A stretch of 64,000 bases of DNA from Chlorella sorokiniana. Lineage: Eukaryota; Chlorophyta; Trebouxiophyceae; Chlorellales; Chlorellaceae. Shown here piece by piece: positions 34,985 to 45,499 of the stretch. A program made the position numbers and the translations under genes. Each line of letters begins with the position of its first letter. Position 1 is the first letter of the stretch. Location of the stretch: positions 2,294,001 to 2,358,000 of the forward strand of contig CP084620.1 in assembly GCA_025917655.1 (NCBI GenBank), in the 5' to 3' direction. The notes under the pieces are model-generated. The model had not been told where the DNA came from and ran no database searches. It was given only the letters and a program-made list of their open reading frames with translations.

Positions 34985-36761
34985 CCAGATGTCATCGATG
35001 TAGATGAGTGAAAGAAGGTCTGGGGAGATGGGAGGCGCGGTCTCGCATGATGAAGAAGGCGGTGGGAGGGCCAAGGTGGGTGTCGATGGCTATTTGGTGA
35101 AGCCCATGGACTCGGTGATGACTCGATGTCATCGACGTAGATGCGATGCCGGTGGAGAGGAAAGCTTGATGAAGAGGCTTGCTTGAGTCCATGGACTCAA
35201 TCTCGGGCCTTGTGCGATGCTTGCTCGAGAAGCTTGCTTGAGTCCATGGCCTTGCCGTTGTGGTAGCTTGGTCATGGTTGCCGTTGTGGTATGGGAGAAT
35301 GTAGACGTCTTCGTCCGGCTTGCCGTTGAGGAAGGCGGTCTTGATGTCGAGCCGGTGAATCTCCGTGTCCAGGTCGGCAAAGAATGGCCAACACGGTGCG
35401 CGAGGTGGAGTACTTGGAGACAGGTGCAAACACTTGGTCGTAGTCGATGCCTTCGCGTTGGTGGAAGCCTTTGACGACGAGGCGGGCCTTGTAGCGCTCG
35501 ATGTTGCCGTTGGCGTCGCGCTTCTCCTTGTAGACCCACTTGATCGGAATGGGCTTGACGCCGGGAGGTGTAGGTTGCGGGGTCCAGGTGTTGTTGGCGG
35601 CCGGGAAGCGATCTCCTCGTCCATGGCGGAGCGCCAAAGGTCGGCGTTGGGAGATTGCGGGGCTTCCTCCGGGGTGGTAGGCTCACTGTTGCGGTGGCGA
35701 TGTTGATGGTGGCTCGAGAGGTGATGCGGTATGCGTCGTCCCGCCACCGGGCCGGCCGGGCGGCGCGCAATGCGGCACGCTCGGTGCGCGCCGCGCAGGC
35801 GATGGGAGGAGAAGGTGGGTCTTCGAGCTCGGGCCGGTGCTCCCACGGACTCGGTGTCGCCGGTGTCATCGTTGTCGAGGAGGGAGATGGTCTCGGCGGG
35901 TTGGGCTTGGGCGGGCCGGGTCTTGGGCGTGCTTGGCTTGGGCGGACCGGTCTTGGGCGGAGGTTGGAGCCGGTCTCATTGAAGGTGACATCGCGGCCGA
36001 TGACGATGGAGCCGTTGTCCAAGTAGGATCTTGTAGCCCTTGGTGTTGGTCGGGTAGCCAATGAAGCGGCCGGGCTCGCCGACCGCATCGAGCTTGGAGC
36101 GAAGCGCCGTTGGAATGTGGGCGTAGGCACGGGCGCCAAAGATGCGCAGTGGGGAGAGTCGGAGCTTGGTGCCGTGGAGCATCTCGTAGGGGGTGACGTC
36201 TTGGGCGATGTTGGAGAGCGGTTGCGCAAGTAGTTGGCGGTGGCGATGGCTTTCGCCCATAAGAACTTGGGCGGGTTGTACTCGGCCGGCATGGGGCGCG
36301 CCTTGTCCCGGCAGGTGCGGTTGAGGCGCGCTCGGCCTTGCCGTTCTGCGGGGCGTGTAGGCGACGGTGGTCTCGACCGGATGCCCTTGGACTTGTAGAA
36401 GGTGTCCGTGTCGTTGTTGATGAACTCGCCGCCGTTGTCGAGCGGATGCGCTTGACGGTGTGGCCGGTTTGACACTCCAGCGGGTTGATGGTGGTCTTCG
36501 GGGAAGTCGGCGGCGTCGGACTTGCGGCGCAAGGGAGCGATGTGAGAGTAGCCGGTGTAGTCATCGGGATGGTCATGAAGTACTGTGCCGCCACCGTGTG
36601 GAGGGGACCGGCATGGGACCGCAGAGGTCGGTGTGCGGCGCACTCCAGAGGCTTGTGGGTGAAGGAGGTGGAGGCGTTGAACGGTTGGCGATGTTGCTTG
36701 CCGGGGTGCGGGCGTCGCAGGTGTCCGCGCCGGTGGCTTTGAAGTCGGAGGGGTCGTGCGG
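34985..36761 (-). mobile_element. copia pol fragment, subfamily C, one end scrambled
   Basis: Minus-strand RT, linker and integrase. The first 250 bases or so (34985-35240) are short RT pieces out of order and repeated. From about 35270 the sequence is orderly and ends inside integrase, where it joins a TRIM LTR. Broken in more than ten places. Twin of 50852-52712. Confidence 0.88.
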
Positions 36762-37899
36762 GACCACAAATGGGCACATACTAATTAACCTCCGGGTTGG
36801 CGCTTTTAACAGGTTATGGGCCCCAATGCGCTAGATGGGCGCGTTGTCACATACACCCACCGGTCGTGGGTTCGATTCCCATCACGGGACATCCAGGTTT
36901 CCGGCCTGTAAAACGTTTCTCCACTCGGAAGCGGGGGAGCAGCCCCGCCTTCACGAACGTGGTTAGGTACGAAGCGAGCATACGGAACGTTGCTCGGGGG
37001 AGTGTTGGAATACGATCAACGTCCCTATATGGCACCACAAATGGGCACATACTAATTAACCTCCGGGTTGGCGCTTTAACAGGTTATGGGCCCCAATGCG
37101 CTAGATGGGCGCGCTGTCACATACACCCACAGATTGTGGGTTCGATTCCCATCACGGGACATCCAGGTTTCCGGCCTGTAAAACGTTTCTCCACTCGGAA
37201 GCGGGGGGAGCAGCCCTGCCTTCACGAACGTGGTTAGGTACGAAGCGAGCATACGGAACGTTGCTCGGGGGGAGTGTTGGAATACGATCAACGTCCCTAT
37301 ATGGCACCACAAATGGGCACATACTAATTAACCTCCGGGTTGGCGCTTTTAACAGGTTATGGGCCCCAATGCGCTAGATGGGCGCGCTGTCACATACACC
37401 CACAGATTGTGGGTTCGATTCCCATCACGGGACATCCAGGTTTCCGGCCTGTAAAACGTTTCTCCACTCGGAAGCGGGGGAGCAGCCCTGCCTTCACGAA
37501 CGTGGTTAGGTACGAAGCGAGCATACGGAACGTTGCTCGGGGGAGTGTTGGAATACGATCAACGTCCCTATATGGCACCACAAATGGGCACATACTAATT
37601 AACCTCCGGGTTGGCGCTTTTAACAGGTTATGGGCCCCAATGCGCTAGATGGGCGCGCTGTCACATACACCCACAGATTGTGGGTTCGATTCCCATCACG
37701 GGACATCCAGGTTTCCGGCCTGTAAAACGTTTCTCCACTCGGAAGCGGGGGGAGCAGCCCTGCCTTCACGAACGTGGTTAGGTACGAAGCGAGCATACGG
37801 AACGTTGCTCGGGGGGGAGTGTTGGAATACGATCAACGTCCCTATATGGCACCACAAATGGGCACATACTAATTAACCTCCGGGTTGGCGCTTTTAACA
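36762..37899 (+). mobile_element. TRIM array II, four inner units
   Basis: A partial LTR at 36762-36811 is followed by LTRs at 37003-37081, 37275-37354, 37546-37625 and 37820-37899 with inner units between. The first inner unit has the TGGTCG-type spacer before the T-loop-like sequence and the others the AGATTG type. The array ends in a primer-site palindrome. Confidence 0.92.
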
Positions 37900-37998
37900 G
37901 GTTATGGGCCCCATAACCTGTTGGATGGAGGTAGTTACAAAGAGCGCAAGAGTGCTCGGTGTTTAACATGTGCTTCGCCGTAACTACCTCCATCCGTA
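37900..37998. repeat. Primer-site palindrome and small fold-back with foreign filler
   Basis: 37900-37918 is the palindrome GGTTATGGGCCCCATAACC. 37919-37952 is the end of a minus-strand copia LTR. 37953-37979 is a 27-base filler unrelated to either family. 37980-37995 repeats the LTR end in the opposite direction (GTAACTACCTCCATCC). The twin at 53842-53937 is the same. Confidence 0.87.
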
Positions 37999-38182
37999 GA
38001 GAAACGTTTTACGAGGCCGGAAACCTGGATGTCCCGTGATGGGAATCGAACCCACGACCGGTGGGTGTATGTGACGCGCCGCGCCCATCTAGCGCATTGG
38101 GGCCCATAACCTGTTAAAAGCGCCAACCCGGAGGTTAATTAGTATGTGCCCATTTGTGGTGCCATATAGGGACGTTGATCGT
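37999..38182 (-). mobile_element. TRIM fragment, minus strand
   Basis: Inner part from GAGAAACGTTTTAC through the tRNA-like segment and primer site to an LTR starting at 38112, which is cut short at GATCGTAACA where copia begins. Confidence 0.88.
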
Positions 38183-40312
38183 AACAAACACTCTGCCAGA
38201 GACCATTTCCCTCATCGACAACGATGACACCGGCGACACCGAGTCCGTGGGAGCACCGGCCGAGCTCGAAGACCCACCTTCTCCTCCCATCGCCCTGCGG
38301 CGCACCGAGCGTCTTGCATTGCGCGCCGCGCCCAGCCGGCCGGTGGCGGGACGACGCATACCGCATCACCTCTCGAGCCACCATCAACATCGCCACCGCA
38401 ATGGTGAGCCTACCACCGGGAGGAAGCCCCGCAATCTCCCAACGCCGACCTTTGGCGCTCCGCCATGGACGAGGAGATCGCTTCCCCGGCCGCCAACAAC
38501 ACTGGACCCCGCAACCTACACCTCCCGGCGTCAAGCCCATTCCGGTCAAGTGGGTCTACAAGGAGAAGCGCGACGCCAACGGCAACATCGAGCGCTACAA
38601 GGCCCGCCTCGTCGTCAAAGGCTTCCACCAACGCGAAGGCATCGACTACGACCAAGTGTTTGCACACTGTCTCCAAGTACTCCACCCCGCGCACCGTGTT
38701 GGCCATTCCGCCGACTGGACCTAGAGATTCACCAGTGGACATCAAGACCGCCTTCCTCAACGGCAAGCCGGACGAAGACGTCTACATTCGGCAACCTCCC
38801 GGCTACCACAACGGCAACCATGACCAAGCATGCAAGCCGAACAAGGCCCTCTATGGACTCAAGCAAGCTTCTCGAGCACGGCATCGCACCCCGAAGACCG
38901 AGATCGAGTCCATGGGCTTCACCGAGTCGCCCGCCGACCCGGGCCTCTTCATCAAGTTTGTCCTCTCCACCCGTCTACTGCTCATCTACGTCGACGACAT
39001 CCCGGTCATCACCGCCGACACATCCATGCCGAGCTCCATCAAGAAGCGAGATAGCCACCGCCTTCGACACCCGCGACTGGGCCCGGCCTCCTTCTTCCCG
39101 GGCATCGACATCATGCGAGACCGCGCCTCCAAGACCATCAAGCCGACCTGGACCCGTCACACCACCGACCTGTTGTCCAAGTTCGGCATGGACAAGTCCA
39201 AGCCTTTCGACACACCCTCAAGCATCGCCTTCAAGCTCACCGCCGACGGAGACCCTTTGGACATCTCGAGCACCCCTACTCCACACTCATCGGCTCCCTC
39301 ATGTACCCGGCATCCCGCACCAGACCCGATATCGCCCAAGCCGTGGGAGCGCGGCCCGCTACATGTCCAAGCCCACCACCTCCCACCGGGACTGCAGCCA
39401 AGCATGTCTTTGCGCTACCTCGTTGGTACCCACGACTACGGCATCATCTTCAGCCCGTCCAACGCTACCCTCGACGCCTCTTGCGACGCCAACCATCTTT
39501 GGCGACATCGACACCCGCCGCTCCACCACCGGCTACGTCTTCACCTTCAAGAACGGCGCCATCACCTGGAGCTCACGCCGCAACCCACCGTCGCCTCATC
39601 TACTACGAAGCTGAGTACATGGCGGCCGCCTCCGCCGTCAAGGAAGCACCGTGGCCGCGCAAGCTCTTCGCCGACCTGGACCCGCACATCGCCCGCATCG
39701 ACATCAAGTCGACAGACCAATCAGCCATTCACATGCTGAAGAATCCAGTCATCTCCCTTCGCTCCAAGCACATCGACATCATCCACCACTTTGCACGCGA
39801 GCGCGTCATCCGTGGCGAAGTCAACTTCAGCTACATCCCCACCGATGCCATGGTTGCCGACATCCCGACCAAGCCCGTGCCCACCAACAAGTTCAAGTAC
39901 GCCGCGCAGCCTATGGGCATCGCCCCGAGTGCGGCGGGTGTGCGGCCTGCGTGGGAGTGTTGAGATGTGGGTGAGCCACATGTCCAGCCCGCACACCCGC
40001 AAAGCACATCTCCCCAGCTGCCACGTGGCAGACGCTGGCGACGTGGACACCCTTTCGTCATGCATGAGCTTGACCCGCCTAATATGCTCAGACACCCTTC
40101 GATTATGCTTTCCCACTTTATTCTAAGTTGATTGACCCCCATGCCATGCATTTCGTGCACCTGAGCCCCGCCGTCATGCCACTACCACAAACACTACCCC
40201 GCATATGCCGGAATAATGCCAATAGTAGCATTGTCTTTGCTCCAGCCTATTTAGCGCCATTCTGCGCCCTCTTTCATACTCTTGCGCTCTTTGTAACTAC
40301 CTCCATCTAACA
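38183..40312 (+). mobile_element. copia fragment from linker to 3' LTR, degraded
   Basis: Plus-strand copy from the integrase-RT linker ([18 protein letters not shown]) through RT and RNase H to an LTR at 39958-40312. The LTR ends TCTAACA rather than TCCAACA. Broken in more than ten places. Confidence 0.9.
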
Positions 40313-40585
40313 GGTTATGGGCCCCAATGCTAGCTAGATGGGCGCGCTGTCACATACACCCACAGATTGTGGGTTCGATTCCCATCACGGGACATCCAGG
40401 TTTCCGGCCTGTAAAACGTTTCTCCACTCGGAAGCGGGGGAGCAGCCCCGCCTTCACGATCGTGGTTAGGTACGAAGCGAGCATACGGAACGTTGCTCGG
40501 GGGAGTGTTGAAATACGATCAACGTCCCTATATGGCACCACAAATGGGCACATACTAATTAACCTCCGGGTTGGCGCTTTTAACA
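40313..40585 (+). mobile_element. TRIM inner unit and LTR behind a copia LTR
   Basis: Starts exactly at the primer site after a copia LTR and runs through tRNA-like segment and purine tract to a TRIM LTR at 40506-40585. Together with 39958-40312 it forms a hybrid with a copia LTR on one side and a TRIM LTR on the other. Twin at 56258-56528. Confidence 0.9.
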
Positions 40586-42211
40586 GGTACGTGCGGGACG
40601 ACGCATACCGCATCACCTCTCGAGCCACCATCAACATCGCCACCGCAACAGCACTGAGCCTACCACCCCGGGAGGAAGCCCCCGCAATCTCCCAACGCCG
40701 ACCTTTGGCGCTCCGCCATGGACGAGGAGATCGCTTCCCGGCCGCCAACAACACTGGACCCCCGCAACCTACACCTCCCGGCGTCAAGCCCATTCCGTCA
40801 AGTGGGTCTACAAGGAGAAGCGCGACGCCAACGGCAACATCGAGCGCTACAAGGCCCGCCTCGTCGTCAAAGGCTTCCACCAACGCGAAGGCATCGACTA
40901 CGACCAAGTGTTTGCACCTGTCTCCAAGTACTCCACCGCGCACCGTGTTGGCCATTGCTTTGCCGACCTGGACCTAGAGATTCACCAGCTGGACATCAAG
41001 ACCGCCTTCCTCAACGGCAAGCTGGACGAAGACGTCTACATTCAGCAACCTCCTGGCTACCACAACGGCAACCATGACCAAGCATGCAAGCTGAACAAGG
41101 CCCTCTATGGACTCAAGCAAGCTTCTCGAGCCTGGCATCGCACCCTGAAGACCGAGATCGAGTCCATGGGCTTCACCGAGTCAGCTGCTGACCCAGGCCT
41201 CTTCATCAAGCTGTCCTCTCCACCAGTCTACCTGCTCATCTACGTCGACGACATCCTGGTCATCACCGCCGACACATCCATGCTGAGCTCCATCAAGAAG
41301 CAGATAGCCACCGCCTTCGACACCCGCGACCTGGGCCCAGCCTCCTTCTTCCTGGGCATCGACATCATGCGAGACCGCGCCTCCAAGACCATCAAGCTGA
41401 CCCAGACCCGTCACACCACCGACCTGCTGTCCAAGTTCAGCATGGACAAGTCCAAGCCTTTCGACACACCCTCAAGCATCGCCTTCAAGCTCACCGCCGA
41501 CGGAGACCCACTGGACATCTCAGAGCACCCCTACTCCACACTCATCGGCTCCCTCATGTACCTGGCATCCTGCACCAGACCCGATATCGCCCAAGCCGTG
41601 GGAGCGCTGGCCCGCTACATGTCCAAGCCCACCACCTCCCACTGGACTGCAGCCAAGCATGTGCTGCGCTACCTCGCTGGTACCCCTGACTACGGCATCA
41701 TCTTCAGCCCGTCCAACGCTACCCTCGACGCCTACTGCGACGCCAACCATGCTGGCGACATCGACACCCGCCGCTCCACCACCGGCTACGTCTTCACCTT
41801 CAAGAACGGCGCCATCACCTGGAGCTCACGCCTGCAACCCACCGTCGCCTCATCTACTACAGAAGCTGAGTACATGGCAGCCGCCTCCGCCGTCAAGGAA
41901 GCACTGTGGCTGCGCAAGCTCTTCGCTGACCTGGACCTGCACATCGCCTGCATCGACATCAAGTCAGACAGCCAATCAGCCATTCACATGCTGAAGAATC
42001 CAGTCATCTCCCTTCGCTCCAAGCACATCGACATCATCCACCACTTTGCACGCGAGCGCGTCATCCGTGGCGAAGTCAACTTCAGCTACATCCCCACCGA
42101 TGCCATGGTTGCTGACATCCTGACCAAGCCCGTGCCCACCAACAAGTTCAAGTACTGCCGCGCAGCTATGGGCATCGCCTGAGTGCAGCGGCTGTGCAGC
42201 CTGCGTGGGAG
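40586..42211 (+). mobile_element. copia RT and RNase H fragment
   Basis: Plus-strand pol from the linker to the C-terminus. From about 40965 to the stop (42182) it is one open frame that matches the whole copy nearly base for base, with YVDD near 41250 and RNase H motifs DANHAGD and TEAEYMAA. The first 370 bases are broken and altered at CAG/CTG sites, so the change from altered to unaltered sequence is abrupt. Confidence 0.92.
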
Positions 42212-42564
42212 TGTTGAGATGTGGCTGAGCCACATGTCCAGCCTGCACACCCGCAGCACATCTCCCCAGCTGCCACGTGGCAGACGCTGCTGACGTGGAC
42301 ACCCTTTCGTCATGCATGAGCTTGACCCGCCTAATATGCTCAGACACCCTTCGATTATGCTTTCCCACTTTATTCTAAGTTGATTGACCCCCATGCCATG
42401 CATTTCTGTGCACCTGAGCCCCGCCGTCATGCCACTACCACAAACACTACCCCGCATATGCCGGAATAATGCCAATAGTAGCATTGTGCTGCTCCAGCCT
42501 ATTTAGCGCCATTCTGCGCCCTCTTTCATACTCTTGCGCTCTTTGTAACTACCTCCATCCAACA
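42212..42564 (+). repeat. copia LTR (subfamily A), shared by two bodies
   Basis: 353 bp, TGTTGAG...CAACA. It ends the copy upstream and begins the copy downstream (primer site at 42565). Features: inverted repeat ATGTGGCT-G-AGCCACAT at 42219-42235; palindrome CTGCCACGTGGCAG with a G-box at 42270-42283; TGACGTGG at 42291-42298; AT-rich CTATTTAG at 42499-42506 as a possible TATA-like site; and TGTAA at 42544-42548. Confidence 0.94.
42270..42298 (+). promoter_or_regulatory. G-box palindrome and second ACGT site in the LTR
   Basis: CTGCCACGTGGCAG is a perfect 14-base palindrome around CACGTG, and TGACGTGG follows eight bases later. In plants and algae ACGT-core sites bind bZIP and bHLH regulators. 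The position in the first third of the LTR, upstream of the AT-rich CTATTTAG, fits a promoter-proximal enhancer. The CACGTG core is kept in all long LTR copies. Its regulatory role is inferred. Confidence 0.55.
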
Positions 42565-43520
42565 GGTTATGGGCCCCAGCTCCCTCCTCTGCCCTTGAGT
42601 CCGGCACACGCTCTTGCCGTCACCCCAGACGCCTTTTCTCGCTGCCAGCGCCCCTCGCACCACTCGCGAGCACTTCCGCCTCGACCTCCGGAACGGCGCC
42701 TTCGACCGAAGCCTCTCAGACTAAGCCCGCCTTTGCTTGCGGCACATTTCGCACATAGCAGCGCCTTTTCGCTCGCACAGCGCCGCCTTTCGCTCGCACA
42801 GCCAGCGCCTTTTGCTGCCTAGCTGCCAGCCAGCAGCCGACAGCTCAATTCTGCTTTCCGGCAGCCTAAATCTGCTTTCGACAGCACCTGCTCGCAAAGA
42901 GACAGCTGCTTGAGCAGCTGTGTGGCAGCTGAGTAAGCGAGTTGGGTCACTTGTGACCAGCTCGATACCCCGCCTCCCGCCAAGTTACTAAACTTCCACT
43001 TTGCCTCAACCCACTGCCGTAGCTCTACGCTGACACAACCACTTAAGATAAGTGCAAGCAGCGCCCTAGCGCCTCCGCGCGCCGCTGCTCCGCCCCTCTG
43101 GCCCCTCCGTTATTGGCAGTGCCCCAGCGCCTAAGTGCGCCGCTGCCTTTGCCCCCTGGGCACTCTCCTTCAGGCAGTGCCCTAGCGCCGTCGAGCGCCG
43201 CTGCCATCCACATCTGTCCTGCCCCCCTTTCCCGTCTATTCCTCCACTTCTGTTACATTTACTCAAAGGTGGTGCCTGGGCTGTGCTGTCCACGTGTGGC
43301 ACGCAGCTCCCCCCGTTCGGTGCCTGGCCTCGTGTGCCACGTACCGGCTACTTATTCTTAGGCACCGACCTTCCCCACCTTTCCGCCAGCCATCTCCGGC
43401 GGCACAATCTGCGGCACCCCTTGCCGCGGCACCTCCGAGCACGCACTAGCAGAGGCACAAGGTGCCTGCTAGCGGCCGCCAGCCGTCAGCAGTCAGCAGT
43501 TGCACACAAGCGTGGACAGC
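42565..43520 (+). other. copia primer site and leader
   Basis: Primer site GGTTATGGGCCCC at 42565-42577, then a leader with no plausible gene. Inverted repeats lie at 42903-42920 (CAGCTGCT-TG-AGCAGCTG) and 42938-42964 (arms around GGTCACTTGTGACC). Three imperfect direct repeats of 58 bp start at 43058, 43116 and 43174. These parts are kept in the leaders at 13599-14540, 58503-59457 and 62755-63708. Confidence 0.85.
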
Positions 43521-45485
43521 ATGGCGACAGACGGCATGTCCATTGAGCGGCTGGACTGGGACAACTACACAGTGTGGGCAGCCAACATGAAGTTCTTCCT
43601 CACCACCAAGAAGTGCTGGCACACCGTCGTCAGCACCGAGGCCCCAACAACTCCCGAGGACATCAAGGCAGACGAGCTCGCCCTCTCCTACATCGGCCTC
43701 CTCGTCAAGCCCCACCACCAGCCAACCATCCTGCGCTGCACCACGGCCAACCAAGCCTGGACCACTCTGCAAGGCATCTTCGCCGCCAAGTCCTTCGCAC
43801 GCAAGCTCCAACTGCGCCGTGAGCTCAACTCTCTGAAGATGGCCTCCACCGAGACCGTCACCGCCTTCACCAACCGTGCCAAGGCCCTGCAAGACCAGCT
43901 CAACGCCGCCGGCCACAAGGTCGAAGACATCGACGTGGCGTGCCAAGTCCTGGCTGGCCTGCCCTCCACCTTCGACACAGTCGTCACCGTCATCGAAACC
44001 ACCACCGCCTCCGCCGGCACATTCACCGTGGATGACATCCTGCCCCACCTTCTGCAAGCCGAGCACCGCCGCGCCAAGCCCGACGTCATCCGCAGCTCCG
44101 ACTCAGCCCTGATGGCCTCCTTCCATCCTCGCCGCGACGACCGGCACTCCAACAGCAATGGCGCTCCCCGCAACATCAACGGCATCAACCGCAACAACGG
44201 CCCTCGCGGCAGTGGCCCCGCAGCAGCAACCCCCGCATGCGGCCGCCCAACTTCAACGGTCCACCACCCAGCTTTGGCCCACCACGCACCTTCGGCATCC
44301 GCGTCGACGAGCGCTCCTCCCGCGATGCCCGCGCCTACGCCGAAGGCACCTGCCTCTACTGCCACAAGCCTGGCCACTACGCCCACGAGTGCAACAAGAA
44401 GCGCCGCGACATGGAAGCCCGCCGCTTCAACCAACGCCCGCCGCCTTCCAACCGCAGCGTCAACGCCCAGTACAGCGCCATCGCCTTCACCGCCGCCACC
44501 ACCTCCAACACCATCAGCGACAACTGGATCGTGGACACTGGAGCGAGCCGGCACATCACACCACACCAGCAACTCCTCACCAACCTGCGCCCGGCGCCGC
44601 AGCCCATCCGCATCACTTTCGGCAACGGCAGCGTAGGAGAGGCCACCCTCATCGGCGACGCGTACCTGCAGCCCAACCTTGACAACCTGATCAAGCTCAC
44701 CGACGTGCTCTACATGCCAGACGCCGCCGACAACCTCCTGTCCGTCAACCGAGCCACCCAGAAAGGCATCAGCTTCTCCTTTGACCGCACCGGCTGCCAG
44801 ATCTCCATGGGCAACCACATGATTGCCTACGGCTACACCGACGCCACCAGCAACACCTACCACCTGGCCAGCCGCTGCCTCGAGCCAGTTCACCCACAAG
44901 CCTCTGGAGCTGCTGCACACCGACCTCTGCGGTCCCATGCCAGTCCCCTCCCACGGTGGCAGCCTGTACTTCATGACCATCCTGGATGACTACACTGGCT
45001 ACTCTCACATCGCTCCCTTGCGCCGCAAGTCTGACGCCGCTGACTTCCTGAAGACCACCGTCAACCTGCTGGAGCGTCAGACCGGCCACACCGTCAAGCG
45101 CATCCGCTCTGACAACGGCGGCGAGTTCATCAACAACGACCTGGACACCTTCTACAAGTCCAAGGGCATCCAGTCAGAGACCACCGTCTCCTACACGCCC
45201 CAGCAAAACGGCAAGGCTGAGCGTCTCAACCGCACCCAGCTGAACAAGGCCCTCTATGGACTCAAGCAAGCTTCTCGAGCCTGGCATCGCACCCTGAAGA
45301 CCGAGATCGAGTCCATGGGCTTCACCGAGTCAGCTGCTGACCCAGGCCTCTTCATCAAGCTGTCCTCTCCACCAGTCTACCTGCTCATCTACGTCGACGA
45401 CATCCTGGTCATCACCGCCGACACATCCATGCTGAGCTCCATCAAGAAGCAGATAGCCACCGCCTTCGACACCCGCGACCTGGGC
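43521..45485 (+). pseudogene. Shortened copia gag-pol copy
   Basis: Begins with the same MATDGMSIERL start as the whole copy (ATG at 43521). It keeps gag, zinc knuckle, protease, an integrase core piece and an RT piece including YVDD, but is much shorter than a full gag-pol because of a few internal losses. Base for base it is very close to the whole copy, so it is recent. It ends at the 14-base filler at 45486. The copy at 59458-61422 has the same shape, so the shortening came before the block was duplicated. Confidence 0.9.
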
Positions 45486-45499
45486 CGGTGTTTAACATG
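45486..45499 (+). other. 14-base filler CGGTGTTTAACATG
   Basis: Sits between two copia pieces that do not adjoin in the intact element. The same 14 bases occur at 37957-37970, 53899-53912 and 61423-61436, in two unrelated contexts. They are not part of either element family. Confidence 0.85.
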
